DNA of 64,000 bases from Melieria omissa (GCA_963971225.1 OZ020267.1:119281891-119345890); one strand, 5' to 3'; positions 12,190 to 24,735 are shown, counted from the stretch's first letter. The notes: generated from the letters alone by a model not told the origin. Translations and numbers: made by a program.

Positions 12190-12740
12190 TTTATATTTTA
12201 GTCTATTAACTTACAACTCTTAGACTATTACGAATAAAGATTCAATTCAGACAGAGTACTAGTTATTGAAATATTTGTGATGTAGTCCGATTTACAATAG
12301 CCAACAATAATTGAAATAATTGAAGTACTTGAGAGTTCGAGATGGTACAGTAAAATAAACTCTTTGCAAAAGCGCAGGGTAGACAAAATCCTCAAAGAAA
12401 ACGAACACGAAGAAAAATAAAAGCGTCTGCATTCTAGAGATTTAAGATTAAGAAGCAGGCATCGGGAGTCATAAGAAGTGATAGGGAAGGGCGAATCGAA
12501 GAAAAACTTTTTGTATACGTTCAATACGATTATATGGGAAGCATGATACGGACACTAAATAAACGAAGCATATTCTAGATTAGACCTAACATAGGAGGTA
12601 AAGAGCAATTTGAAGGTCTGAAAGAGACGAACAGTTACGACATGGCATACGCCTTTGAGACGACAAGAGTAGTGCTAAGAGTAGAACCTGAAATATTCAA
12701 AATCATATACGCAGGGTTTTCACTCCTGGAATCATGAAAC
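12190..12740 (-). pseudogene. LINE reverse transcriptase C-terminal remnant
   Basis: The minus strand encodes the C-terminal part of the same LINE as the open copy at 41138-42277. Shared phrases include DSRCLLLNLKSLECRR against NSRCLLLNLKSLEGRR. The nucleotide stretch around TATGTTAGGTCTAATCTAGA (minus strand, near 12580) matches the copy at 41780-41800. Stops and frameshifts are frequent. The 3' end lies near 12190. Only the region downstream of the catalytic core is left. Confidence 0.8.
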
Positions 12741-12774
12741 CATTTTTGTAAGTTTACAGGATCTGACAACGATG

Positions 12775-13604
12775 ACCACGGAAAACGAGACTGCTCAATA
12801 AACAATATAACATTTTTTTGCTAAATTCATTACTTTATTTAAAATAGTCTCCTTCTGCTTCGATACAACGTTTTGCATGATCTTTTAGACCATCGAATGA
12901 TTTTTTCAGGCCATTTGTATCCATCGTATTCAAGATGTCGGTCGCCGCCTTTTGAATCGCTTCAACATGAGGATATGGTTGTTCTTTCAACGACAAATGC
13001 ATTTTATCGAACAGATAGATGTAAGTTTTTTACTCTCTAATGAGGTCCTTGCAATGTTGAATTCGCAGCGATTAGTAAATTTGTGTGGAACAAAGCACGC
13101 GCTTACCTTCCGCAGATGTAAATGGTCGGTCAAAATGCGATTTTTAGACATATTCAATTCCATTTCCATGTATCGCAATGACGATTTCGGCTCATTTTGA
13201 TGAATTCATGAATTTTTTCGATATTACTTTGAGTAACCACGGTATTGGAAGGACCTGGATGTTTGTCTTGCTTTATGTCTTCACGACCGTCCTGAAACCG
13301 TATATGAGTGGTTTCATGTACACTGGCACGATACAAACAATTATCACCATACACTTGCTTCATCAAATTGAATGTTTCAGTACAAGTTTAAAACAAACTT
13401 AATATTGGCTCTTTGTTTGAAGAGCATTATCCTTCCAATGTTATAAACAGACGAGCGCGAAAACTTGGCTTGTACTGAACCAAATGTCATGAAATTTTGA
13501 CAGCATGTCAGTGAGGTATAGGCCTTTCAAATGTATGTACCCGCCAGCAGACAGATTGCGCCAGCAGAATATGCTACTTTTCAGCAGTCTTGTTTTCCGT
13601 GGGA
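12775..13604 (-). mobile_element. Mariner element with internal deletion
   Basis: Inverted ends CCACGGAAAACGAGACTGCT (12776-12795) and a 13604-side complement (CCCACGGAAAACAAGACTGC) bound the element. On the minus strand the N-terminal helix-turn-helix part is readable: MIKQVYGDNCL-like start, FQDGREDI, HPGPSNTVVT in place of the family's GRPS linker, then EKIHEFIK and LTDHLHLRKVSACFVPHK. The frame then jumps to the far C-terminus (FDKMHLSLKEQPYPHVEAIQ). The whole catalytic core is deleted, so the copy is non-autonomous. A short 5' untranslated phrase, ATGTCATGAAATTTTGACAG (13486-13505), also occurs in the mariner at 60429-61343, which suggests related subfamilies. Confidence 0.85.
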
Positions 13605-13717
13605 CAGTTCTTATAGATTAGATAAACTTCAGAAGCAGACGACGATTCTGTTTGCACCAACAATGAACACCATAAGAGAAACTTCGGTCCCAAAACATTT
13701 TTAGTAGGGGAATGAAT

Positions 13718-14377
13718 GGGTCCGGTTGTGGGCACCTTTTTGTTTTTGGCTCATAACTTTTTACCAAGTTCTTCTTAATCGGACATATGGACATCTATGG
13801 AAAGCTAGAAACCTTAGCTAACAAGTAATGACAAAAGTAAATCGATTCCGTCAAATAGAAAATTTTTTTTTTTAATTTTGTAAAGTAGTCATTTTTAACA
13901 AAAATTTTTTTTTGGTTCGGTTGTGGGCACCCTTGGAAAATCTGCTGGAAACGGGGAAATATTAAGAAAACCAACACGAATATAGAAGAAGACCTGAAGT
14001 AAAATGAAATTCAACCTAATTAATCAACACTCTTCAAGTGCTGTGACGTGAAGAAGGTGGAAAACACCAGTTAACCTGATTCGATGAAATCCACGAACAA
14101 GATCTAAGAAAATACCACCGTCGACGGCTTTGATGTCTCCGAAATTTCCTTCCACCTTCTTCTTGTAACGTTGAAGAGTGGTTCGGGAAATCGCATACGC
14201 TGCAGCAGTCGATTTTGTGGTTAGCACAAAGCAGGCGTGTCTATTCGACTCAGTATTTGGCACAAAAAGATCGTGGTTCCATAATGAACAAATGGCCTTA
14301 GTCAAAAAAACCCAGCCTGCTTTCTATCAAGAGATACGAAGGGGTGCCCACAACCGAACTATGCCCACAACCGAACC
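13718..14377 (-). mobile_element. Tigger/jerky-like DNA transposon remnant with duplicated terminal motifs
   Basis: The motif GGTTCGGTTGTGGGCA appears four times, twice on the left in + orientation (13718-13736 and 13913-13932) and twice on the right in inverted orientation (14342-14359 and 14361-14377). The minus-strand frame 14024-14305 contains AAAYAISRTTLQRYKKK, which looks like the psq-type helix-turn-helix at the start of Tigger/jerky/pogo transposases. No catalytic domain is present. The repeated terminal motif may be a transposase binding site. The target duplication is not resolved. Confidence 0.65.
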
Positions 14378-15186
14378 TTTTACCCTATATTTTCCGTTCG
14401 TAACGATAGCGATGTAAGCTTCCTTTAAGAAACCGACTATTAACAAACCATATTTCGATCATCTATTTTTTTGAAATGTGTAATTTTTGCTTTGCAAATG
14501 AGAGAAAATTCAAAACACAATGTGCGCGACTATAGTGCAAAATGGGGTTGCTTTGAACACTTAGTTGTTACTGTTTAAAAAGATCATCGAAATCTGAAAT
14601 GAAAAGGTGCATTTATGTTTTTGTTTATTCTGCAACTTGTTATAAGAGTTTTGGACAATAAACGTACTGAATGTACTGCTTAATTTTCTCTTATCTGGTT
14701 TGTTCTTTCTGGTTTGTTATTTCGGGTGGAGGGGGATTGTTTTCAAAATATTGAAGCGCTTTGGTTACAGAGTTGAAATTAAAAAAGATCTATTACCAAT
14801 ACTACTATACTTTTCCTTATGATTGTCGACTCCACGAAAATTCAGGCAGTAAAAAAGAACAGCAGCGCCGTCTGAAGCCCGTATGAGTTTCGTTATTTTC
14901 TATGAGGTATTTTTTTTAATTCTTGGTTATCTATCAGAATCTGCAAGTAAACAGGTAAACGATAAGCATTTCACTTGTGGCATGGATCATTATACAATTA
15001 ACAAGGTAAATTAACTACAGAGCCTTGAAAATTGGCGTAAAAGAAATGACAGTGATTGTCAAATGTTCTGATTGAACAGGGTGCAGTTGATGCAGTTTAA
15101 ATTAAGAAAAAAACCGAAAAATTGCTAACAAAACTGTAGTAACATATGCCTGTTTTTATATTTCATGTTGGAAATTGATGTCTTAA
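14378..15186. other. AT-rich sequence, nothing recognised
   Basis: No open frame of interest, no inverted repeats long enough to call and no RNA gene signals. Confidence 0.4.
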
Positions 15187-15423
15187 CCCTTTCGAGACTA
15201 CTGGGATAATACGTCCCAGCATCTTTTTAATGTCCCTCAAAACAATTATTCAGATCTTATGACTCAAGCAAAATATTTATTCGGAATCTGTGTGCCCGAA
15301 TAAAAGGTTGATTTCAGAATTCGTGAGCATCCAACATAATTGGTTGAGTCCAACTTTAATAGCATGGAAACATTTCCACTGAGAGTTTTTTTGATTTCAA
15401 AACTAAACGCCGTCCCGAAAGGG
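15187..15423. mobile_element. TTAA-site MITE (piggyBac-like ends)
   Basis: The element begins CCCTTTCGAGAC and ends with the complement of CCCTTTCGGGAC, and both sides carry the tetranucleotide TTAA (15183-15186 and 15424-15427). CCC-starting ends and a TTAA duplication are the hallmarks of piggyBac-type insertion. The 237 bp interior is non-coding. Autonomy is impossible, so the mobilising transposase must have come from elsewhere. Confidence 0.75.
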
Positions 15424-18340
15424 TTAAATAGAACGTTGTAGACAATATTTGTTGTTTTTGTTATTTTATTTTGAATGCTAACGTAAGGGCTGCAAAACAG
15501 AAGTACGGACTCCTACTTGCAAAACGCAACCATGCTCTTCGGGAGACACAAATTCTTGGTGCAATGCAAATTGTCGTACATACGTAAGCAAAGAATTTCA
15601 GAGAAGGCGTTCCGCACGTAGTTGACCTTGTTTATTGTATTATGGCATATAATGAGTTTCGGGTTCCATAATTCTCTGCGTTAGCAGTGGCTAATGAGAC
15701 ATGTGCGGATGCTTCGGATGCACTGGCAACTCTACTGATGCCTTCAACTGCAACGAAGGCGCCAATGCGCCATGTCATCACAAGGACGACTAAAGCGCGC
15801 ACAAAGCACACTCAGCCCACATTACCAGGCTGACATTCCGTAAAGCGATTTCCAGGCAAACGATGTGGTCATTCGTAAATGTGTTTGTTTTGGCAGTGGC
15901 GCACTTATTCAGTTGCTCTGATGCGCACGAGGCAGTCGAGTTTTGCCGTCGGCTTCTCGGACCCGCTGGAAATGGTCGGAAAACGTACAAAGCCCAGTCG
16001 CGCTGGCTATCCGTGTCCTCACTTCACCAACTCGGCGCACATAATTCGCGCCACGAATCATCTTCGACCATCCTTTTGCCATCAGGCGGCGCTACAAGCC
16101 ACACTTTCAACATCCATTTAAATAAAAATTATATTTTTCACCTAAAAAAACACATTAAGTACGCGGTTTGCCATTGTTTATTATGCTGTGTGCCTTTGCA
16201 ACGGGTCTCCCATTTTTATGAGGCCGTTGCAATGTAAAAGGATAATTAAGAATGCTTATTTATCTAGAACGGCGACGAATCGCCGCCAACTTCGTAGCAG
16301 TGGCGGCGGCAAAAACGCAACGGAAAAAATCACTGCTCATTTTGCCCCTGCCCCAAAGCGCCGTCCTGCTCCGTCGCTTTCTAGACAACGGCAAAAATGA
16401 AAAAATTTCAAGGAAAGGTTTGCATGGGGCGCAATAAAATGCGGCGAAACTTTTTTATGATAAATGTTAGCGGGAGAAAGAAAATAAAATGTGGTTCACG
16501 AACCGTTAGGAGAAGTTTCCGAGTTCCTGCTTTAACAACTGAAGGGGTGCAGATAAATTGTAAAATCAATAATAGTTTTTGTTGTTGTTGTTAAGAATGT
16601 AACGAACGGTCGACAAAAACATTTAAAATATTAAAAATTGCTTTTAACATTTGCACAACTAATTATGTTTGGACCATAATTACCCGATCGGGGCAGAAGG
16701 CAGAAAGGCCGGCTGGCGGCGCGTCACGGCGCGGCGCAACAGCAGCACAGGCGGCGGCATGGGCAGCAAGAAAACAGTGGAAGCACTAAGCCACGTACTT
16801 GAGATGGCGTTGAAAATGCTTTGGCTACCTCTGACCGTCTGTCCGTTTGGACGAGCGCTCGAGCATTGGTCCGCGCAGGAAAATTTTTTAACCGATGTGT
16901 GTAATTAGTTACTTTGTGGTGAGTTAACGGCTTTAAATGTAATTAACTTCGCAGATTGTTTCTTACCAAACGCGCAAAGACCACGTTAACCAATTTCGAA
17001 CTCTACAGCTTTGCTTTAGCCATCGGTGCTGTTGCTGTTGTTGTGGTGACTGCTGCCGTTGTTGATTTTGGTTTTAGTGTTTTGCTTTAGCAAAAACATA
17101 TTTTTTATATCTCTGCCCAGAGTGAGTTGGAAGAAAATCGAAGCAAAAAATCGTTCAATGACCGCGTTTGCTGTAATTGTGTGCGTCGTCTACGTCGGTA
17201 TTGCACAAATGGAGTTGTAGTTTTAGCATATCGTCGATTATTACTGATTAATTTCGACTCGAAGCTTCAGCTGCTCAACACCAATGATTTCATTTTTTTT
17301 TTGTTTTTGCCAGCCACACCGTTGCGCATTCCAAAAGGGCTACGACTCTTTTCAGTCCAGTCGTTCAGCAAATGAAATCTCGGCTGCCTTATTTATATCG
17401 TGAACTCAAGTGGTCTATTTGTGAGTTGGATCGCGATTCTGAGGCTCGTATCTCGACTGAGCTTATGCCAAATATAGAAAACAAACACTTTTTTCAGCGG
17501 CAGTCATCTGAAGTGAATTTCGCAAGCCTCCGAAAGTAAAATGATTGCCTATAAGACGGTTTCCAATCCGCCAGTTGAAAGAAAATTTGCGCCTATTTAT
17601 GTTCTTTCATTGAAAAAAAAATATCGGTTTAATTGATACTAAAATCAATAATTTGTGACCATGAATGCATTTACTTCAGTCGGTCTTTAATAGAGCCAAA
17701 TCTGTACAAGAAAATTTAATATTTAGCTTAGCAAATTCCGCAAATAGCATCTTATGATTTATAAGCTGTTGTCTTTTACTTAAGAATTGAAAGATATTTT
17801 ACATATATATATTGATTTTGATTAAATTATGGTGAATTAGAGTTGCGACACGCATAGCAGAAGTGATCGTGTCAAGAAGTTGAGGTGGGAATTTCGCGCA
17901 AACATATCACATGGGCTTCGTCTGAGGAACTGAGAACTTTGTTATATCAAACAATTTGGAAACCAATTTTTAGCATTGTACTTTAATAATGAGGCAAAAT
18001 TTGTTAGATGAAAGTTTGATTTGTTTTTTAAAGTTTTCGTTATCGTGAAATTAAATATTTTTTTTTCATATAGGCTTAAGAATTATGTATTTCAAGTGAC
18101 TTATTTCAAAGTGACAGCTTATTTGCTAGATTAGGAAAAGTGCCACCCGTTGAACGTTGTGCTACCTAAAATGATCCAATTGCAACATTCATAGGAGGTT
18201 ATTAATCCTTATCAAACTTTTAACTGAGAAACTTCAAACTCTTCGTTGAGATCGTTAATATTGGTCGCATCGTGTACGGTTTGAGCCTCGCAGTATTTTC
18301 GTTAGTCGTGGCCGCGAAATAGTGGCGGAAAATTTGAGTA
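15424..18340. other. Single-copy-looking island, no gene recognised
   Basis: The part from 15690 to 17380 is GC-richer and has several overlapping open frames on both strands, among them a frame at 15863-16237 whose first residues are hydrophobic. None shows a known domain or is supported by splice signals that I could judge. The rest is AT-rich. No transposon termini were seen. Confidence 0.35.
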
Positions 18341-18955
18341 TCGAAAAATGTGCCTTTGTCCAACGTATAGGTAGAATTTCTATGTTGTCTGACTTAAGCC
18401 CCCTCCTTCAATGCCCACTCCATTTTTTCATGTCTACCCAATGCAATTGATATGCGATTTAATATTCCGAAGTAATCAGCAAATTTGGGCCACGAAACCA
18501 GTACGACACCGCTTTTCTAACGCCCATAAAATGATCCATGATAGTTGAGCGACAGATCCATGTGAATTTGATTCCAGTAGAACGACACATCTATGAAACG
18601 ACGGTATACCAAATTTCTATGGTGTGCGACTTGTAGTTTTGCTGTTATTCCATATTAAAAAGTTTAATTGTATGGTCGGTGCCACGCCCCCTTGTCCAAC
18701 ACTCAGTCGAAAGTCGTGACTAAATGCTAAGTTGGAAACAAGTTTCATTTATGTGCGAGTTATGGATCTAAAGTTATGCAGAAAATTTGAATCGCAAAAA
18801 ATGAGCCACGCCCCTTTTCCAGCGCCCATAAAATTTAACCAATAGAACGATACATGTATGGGACGATAGTATACCAAATTTCAATGTTGTACGATTCATA
18901 ATTTTGATGTTATTTCATTTAAAAATTTGATTTGTACGGGTGATGCCACCAAAAC
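18341..18955. repeat. Degenerate tandem modules, family unknown
   Basis: Related modules recur at about 18341-18440, 18502-18680 and 18800-18955. Each carries versions of GCCACGCCCC followed by CAACGCCCATAAAAT, then AGAACGACACATCTATG, then GTATACCAAATTTC and GTTGTACGA. The copies differ by many substitutions and indels. They look like the internal repeats of an old transposable element, but I cannot name it. Confidence 0.6.
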
Positions 18956-18997
18956 CAAAAAAGAATGATGAAAATCGTACGGAAAATGATTTATATA

Positions 18998-19757
18998 CAG
19001 GTAACCTTCCTACAACGCGGGTTCCTATAACGCGTTTTCGCTACAACGCGGTTCCCAAAATGCGGACATTTTCTTACAACGCTACTCTTACAACGCGATT
19101 TTTACGAAAATTTTTATGTACGAAAATTTTTTAAAATATTAACTATTTTAATTTGAAAAAGGTTTTCTTTCCCAAATAAAATTCTTTGCATTTTGTTCAT
19201 ACTTTGATACCTATCTTTTTTATAGCATTGCCACCCTACACTTGAACATGTGTTTACAAAGTGACAATCAAATACGTAATTGTGTAGTCTCTTGTCCAAC
19301 ATCTTAAGAGCTGTCAAAATAATGTTCTACAACGACAAAATTAAAAAAGGGGTTTCCCCGCGGTTCTAACATCACACAACGATTTATGCTACTTTCATTG
19401 ATGTAGTAATTTTTTTGTTAGTTTGTTGTCGCCATTGCAAATAAGAGCATCAATCTAAAAACGCGTGTAAAAAATTGCGAAAAAATATTCAGTCTAATTC
19501 CAGTTAAATTATAAAAAATTTGTGAAACAGTTTTTGTTTAAATAAATGAAGCGTTATTAAATTACATAATATGTATGTTCTTATGACTCAACAAATAAAT
19601 ACACAAAAATATATTAAGCACATATTTTTACTATACAAATTCCAATATTTTATTGAAAAATTTTTTACTTTGGAACCAAACTCTGATTTTTGTGTGGAGT
19701 TCATATCTCCTACAACACGATTTCTTACAACGCCCCGCATTGTAGGAGGGTTAGCTG
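18998..19757. mobile_element. Pogo/Tigger-like element, non-autonomous
   Basis: The left end CAGGTAACCTTCCTACAACG and the right end, read from the minus strand as CAGCTAACCCTCCTACAATG, form inverted repeats flanked by TA (18996-18997 and 19758-19759). The CAG start, TA target and ACCCTCCTACAACG-type ends resemble Tigger elements. Motifs of the type TACAACGCG recur at least four more times near the left end and twice near the right end, which suggests several transposase binding sites. No transposase frame is recognisable in the 760 bp. Confidence 0.8.
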
Positions 19758-19759
19758 TA

Positions 19760-20717
19760 TATGTATATAGATAGATTACGTTACGTGTTATACAGTACGA
19801 GGTGGTTGACTTGTTGAGAAAATTCCTTCCCATCACGTATAAAAGCATTGGGATTAGATACTCCTGAGCAGGATAGACCAGAACCAGACTACTTTTATTC
19901 CCTAAATTTCGTAATAAATACACGATCAATAGCAACAGTAAGTAGAAGTACTGGATCGGAAACAAGATATCTACTGATGACCCAAACAGCATTTGCACAG
20001 GCGGTTCCAAATTGGACAATTTGGTGGGGAGTTGGATATTATCCATGAAACTGGCGCTAAGGCTCTCACTTCGCTTTCCCGACGTAGTCGTCGAAGAATC
20101 GGTCTCAAACATTTTCCAATACGAAAAAAACGTACACTTAGGTGCTAAACACCGAATTTAGTTTCAAATAGTTCATTGGTTCCTGAAATATTGAGTTATT
20201 GCTAATAAAGTGAAAATGTTTTTGAAACTAATAATTCCATAACAAGGATAGTTTAAACATTGGAGAGAAAATCGGAGGATGTACATATTATTAAACAAAA
20301 ATTAGTGAAAAGGTACGTCAAAATATTTTTTTATTGAGGTTTTTATTCAGCAATTGAAGACCTTTTTTATTTTAGAACGAACATATTTTAGGTAAAACAT
20401 TTATTAACGTCTGCAAATAGAGCAACTTAGAAGTTATTCATGATTTCTTTTACCCGTTCTAAAGTCAAGTCAAGTCTTTAAGTTCTGATAAATAAGAAAA
20501 ATCGTATATGGTTTCTTACGTCGTGAGTTATATTTTTGTTTTTACTCTCAAACCTATAAATTTTAATAGCTGATTCCAAATGTTAGTTTGGCTTATAATC
20601 GTAATCAGTTGACGCACTCATCTAATTGCTTAGTTCTTTAAACTTTTAGGCCAAAAAATACCGAGCAAATGAATTCTTTTCAAAATTCCAAGACTAGAGA
20701 CCAAACTAAATGACATA
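19760..20717. other. AT-rich intergenic sequence
   Basis: A 174-codon minus-strand frame spans the right end of the neighbouring pogo element and this flank (19588-20112). It has no domain and is probably spurious. No other structure was seen. Confidence 0.4.
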
Positions 20718-21238
20718 CGTGGGTGGTCCGATAAGTACTTAGCCTACAAAAGAAAAACGAAAATTTTGGAAAAGTGGCGATTTATTTCTCAACGTAGTCT
20801 CCTTTCAACTCGATACACTTGACCCAGCGATGCTCCAACTTCTTTAACCCGTCTGAAAAATACGTTTTCTGGAGGCCTCCGTGGCGGTGATAACCTCCTC
20901 ATTCGCCTCAAATTTCTGCCCAGCGAGTGACTTTTTCAAGTTTGGAAACAAAACGAAGTCACACGGGGCCAAATCTGGAGAATACGGTGGATGGGGCAGC
21001 TGTTCGTAGCCTAATGCGACCAATTTGGCGAATCACCGACCGATATTGTTGTTTTTAAATTTTTCTAAAATCCGCGGACACGTTCGTTTCCACACGCGGT
21101 CAAAACAAAACCACAAATCCAATATGGCTGAAATTTTGACAGTAGCCGTCTACGAGGATATACTACACGATAGTAAATTTCTCTTACGATAGTGGCACCA
21201 TCGGGCGGTGGGGCTAAGTACTTATCGGACTGCCCACG
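20718..21238 (-). mobile_element. Mariner element, internally deleted
   Basis: Inverted ends CGTGGGTGGTCCGATAAGTA and its counterpart CGTGGGCAGTCCGATAAGTA (minus strand) are flanked by TA on both sides (20716-20717 and 21239-21240). On the minus strand the C-terminal part of a mariner transposase is readable: YSPDLAPCDFVLFPNLKK with the third catalytic Asp, then GQKFEANEEVI and LKKLEHRWVKCIELKGDYVE. The N-terminus and most of the catalytic domain are lost. At 521 bp this is less than half of a full mariner (about 1.3 kb). The ends differ from those of the other mariners in the window, so it is a separate subfamily. Confidence 0.88.
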
Positions 21239-21240
21239 TA

Positions 21241-24200
21241 TGAACCAAATATAGGTCTATTGCCCATTCAACACGCAAAACCTTCTGAGACTAAACCGCA
21301 TAGCTTTTCAGCTGAACGAGTTGTGCAACATACCTGAATATTGCAATTCAGCAGGATTCGGCTCCAATGCCAAACTTCGGAGTTGTCAATCAAACGTGCC
21401 GCAGACCTTAAAATTTGTGTCCACTGCCAAATTAACACTGTTATTTAATTGTTGTTTGCTTGTCGCATTTTCACTTGGCTGTGCCGTATGTATTTCTTGT
21501 GAGTAGGGCTCGGGAGGGGGAAGCTTTAAGCACGAGCACATTCAATGATTGCACGTGCAGGAGAATCACACTTGACCGAATCTGAAATAGCCGCGCGAAT
21601 TTAGATCGTTTTAATGAATGGCTGATTGCAGCACGAGGATCGTCTGAGCAGCAAATGCCAATCCGTGTGTGTGTGTACGAACGCGCAGTTCAATAGCCAC
21701 GCAAAACGGTAAGCACCCAATTTTGACGCCAAATAAAATGATGCAAAACACTGAGAACAGTCAACACAATGCCGCAGCAAAAAGTCAAAATTCAACTTTC
21801 GCATTAAAAAAAACAACAGAATTAAAAAAGACAAATGTAAGAAGCGAGCGCAAATGCCCACAGCAGCTGGCAAATGCAGTAGTAACCGAATGGAAACGTC
21901 ACTTGGCGACTCATGTGCGTCGTTGTTGTTGTTGTTTGGCCGCTGTTGCGGTTGGTGATGTTACGGTCGTTGTTGCTTTGATTAATAAAATGCACAACTT
22001 CCGTTATTAATTTCACAGCTAGCAGATACAAGCGCGACGAGATTGGAGCGGATTACTGCTGTGTGCCGGCGCTGACGGACTGCGAATTGTGCTCGATGGC
22101 GCGATATAATGCACACGGCACGCACACAACTGCACATTAGAGCGCGCATACAGCTGCAGCGGCAGGTATCGCGCCGTTTCCAGAAGCGCTTAATTGCTTT
22201 TCAAAGCGAAAACAGAGGGTGCGGTGGGCGAGAGGGTGAGCCTGGCCCGGGCCCAGGCCCAGGCAACGTTACTATGGCAGCGAAATGCGACACATGTGTG
22301 TGGGCGGAGGGCTTTCGCTGTGATTAAAACACCGGTGGAGCCCCGCTCGATGTGGGTGCATTTTCTTGCGTTTTCAAGACAACAGACGGCGTTTCGTATC
22401 GGACAGACATTGCTACTCGTTGGGCGACAGGTGACAACCTGGTTCATTCATTCATTAAAACTGTAATCTCGCGAGCTGCAATTCAAACCATTGAAATGCG
22501 AGTAACGGACAGCAACAATAGTACAATAGTAATAGTTGCACTAAATCCATCCCAATTGTTCTGGCTGCGGTTATCGCGGCTTATGTGTTTTACCAAAACA
22601 ATCTTTGAGCAAATACACGGTTAGGATTTTCAGCGCAATTGAACTGATTGAAATTTAGCAGTGGCCGCACCAGTACTTTTACTGCGCTCCGCACTGTGCA
22701 CTGTGTTGATAATTGTTGGTCTAGCAAGAGAAATAGTCGAAGGAACCGTGGAACCACACAAAATCGTAACATGTTTCCATTTTCACACAAAACCGATCAC
22801 TTGTATTTAATAGCTGCGGCATACTCTTTGCATTGTCAGTCGCGGATCGTTTTTTATAACAGGCATAATTTTTGCACTTTATTTTTTTGTTGCCTGCACG
22901 GGGACTCGATCCTCGGCTGTCTGGTTTGCTTGGCATTTGCGTCGCGCAGTCACTAGTTCAAGTAGAGGCCGTCTATGCGGTAATCGTTTAGTTTTGCGAA
23001 AACACAAACTTGTAAAGTTTTAGCTGGGTGGTGGCGAAAATGTTTCCTCTTCAGCACTGCGTTTGATTGCAACCCGCGCACCAATCAAATTAAACTTGTT
23101 ACCCGCCTGATTGCCGACGACGTACTGACGGCGGATGTTATTACGGCGTAACAAGACCCGAATAAGTGTCGTTGTTGTTGCTGCTCGTCTTCTTATTTTC
23201 CTTTGCCTCTGCCTTTTGTCTGTTCGCAGTGACAGTGCCGGAGCGGCATACGCACACATTGGCAGCCGTTACAACCACTAACGCGCTGCCATTGCCACTG
23301 CCACAGCCGCAGTCGCTGCCACAGCCGCGGCGGCAGCGACAGCCACAGCTAAAGGCGAACGCACACGGCCGTCGCGAACAGCCAAAGCCAAAGCGAAAGC
23401 AAAACAAAACAAAAGCGAACAAGTCGAAAACCAACCAAAACACAAATACACTTAATACAAAGTTGAAATTTCTTATTGCTGCGCTCAATCTCAATCCGAA
23501 TCCGATGGATGTATCCATCCAACTATCCACTGTAGCAGTTCGTTTCAGCTTCAGCCCCAGTCTCGGTCGAGACCGAACGAGCAGCGAACAGCGCCATCGG
23601 CGATGGTGGCCGTTGCAACGGCTGCGTGGCAAAGTATTGAGCCCAGTGGCGCGGCAGCCAGTAACAACATAGCCGCGCGCTCATTCAGGCCATACGTTTC
23701 TTTGTTTTTGTTTTGCTTCCTCTGTTTCGTACCTGTGTTCAGTTGCTCATGTCCTCTTGATGCCCAACCAGCTGCTAGACGTATGGCTGTTCGCCTATGC
23801 AGGACTTGGACGCTCAACATCCACCCTGGCCCTGTGCGATTCTCATTGGAATAGCTGCAATAGTAATTCTGTTGGCAGATGGTAACTTTAAATTTAGTCC
23901 GTACACAGAATCCGGTAGCTGTCCGATTTTCCGAAATTTTCTATTTGAAATCGAATGAACAATGCCCCAATGCAGAACTTGGATTTGAAGCGGCCAAAGT
24001 TCGAACAAGTTGTTAGGGACTTCGAACAGGTTTGCTGTTCGGTACAACCTTTCGTTGGCACAACGTGTTTGATATGTGCGATGTGCCACCGGTTTATCCC
24101 AGCACAAAATGCATTTAATTTAGCAGCAAGTGTGGCTGATTTGAAGTCTACTGAGCTTCATTTGCTCTGCGGAGGAAATGAAATTCTTCAAACCAATTAA

Positions 24201-24660
24201 AATTTGCAGTTGAATTAATGTTTTCATTTAATGCTCTAAAAGAGGCGTGGCTCAACTTAAAAGTCACGGACAGGGTTCTTATATTCGTCTACATAATTGC
24301 TTTGAGTTTCGACTACTTCATGTAATACGATGTTCGAATTTATTGTAGTTTCATTTAGATCAGCCTTACAATTACCATATTCCTTTTTAAACTTTTAATA
24401 AAAGCAAATGCATAGTAAAAATTATAATTTTTCACTTTTTCAAAATAAATAATTGATAAATGATAACTTTGAGTACAACTTAGCTTAGTTTTAGATCCTA
24501 TGTACCATTCACCACTCTGTTGCAGATCGACCAAGCAGAGAAACGCCTTAACCTTTATCTGTTCCTTGCGTCGAAAACTACGCACGAAAGACTTTTCAAA
24601 TGTTTATTTTAACCGTTTATTGGAATTTTGTATAAATTTCTGACTTTATCATTAGTAGGT
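21241..24660. other. GC-richer single-copy-looking island
   Basis: TG tract near 21664, GC palindrome-like run CCTGGCCCGGGCCCAGGCCC near 22243, and a Pro/Gln/Lys-rich low-complexity frame (23166-23672, +) with a hydrophobic first 20 residues. Because the opposite strand is also open over the same stretch, I do not call a gene. A tRNA-like SINE head is annotated separately at 22890-22975. Confidence 0.4.
22890..22975 (-). repeat. Possible tRNA-derived SINE head, family 3
   Basis: On the minus strand, GGATCGAGTCCCC (22901-22912) matches the pol III B box. About 40 bp upstream TAGTGACTGCG resembles an A box with one mismatch. The segment is followed by an A-rich stretch. No second copy is visible in this window, so a degenerate tRNA pseudogene is the alternative. 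Confidence 0.4.
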
Positions 24661-24666
24661 ATCGGA

Positions 24667-24735
24667 ATCATATGCAAAAACTATGCAAAAAATGCAAAAA
24701 TATGCAAAATATGCAAACAAATGCGAATATGCAGT
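24667..24735 (+). repeat. Cluster of ATGCAAA motifs
   Basis: The heptamer ATGCAAA occurs five times at roughly 10-15 bp spacing, with related ATGCGAA and ATGCAGT after it. It may be a simple tandem repeat. The motif is also the half site bound by POU-type factors, so a homotypic binding cluster is an alternative. No gene is nearby to support a regulatory role. Confidence 0.45.

Noticed and set aside
23166..23672. 168-codon + frame with signal-peptide-like start
   Set aside because: Pro/Gln/Lys/Asn low complexity; the opposite strand is equally open (23141-23632); no cleavage site or domain that could be supported.
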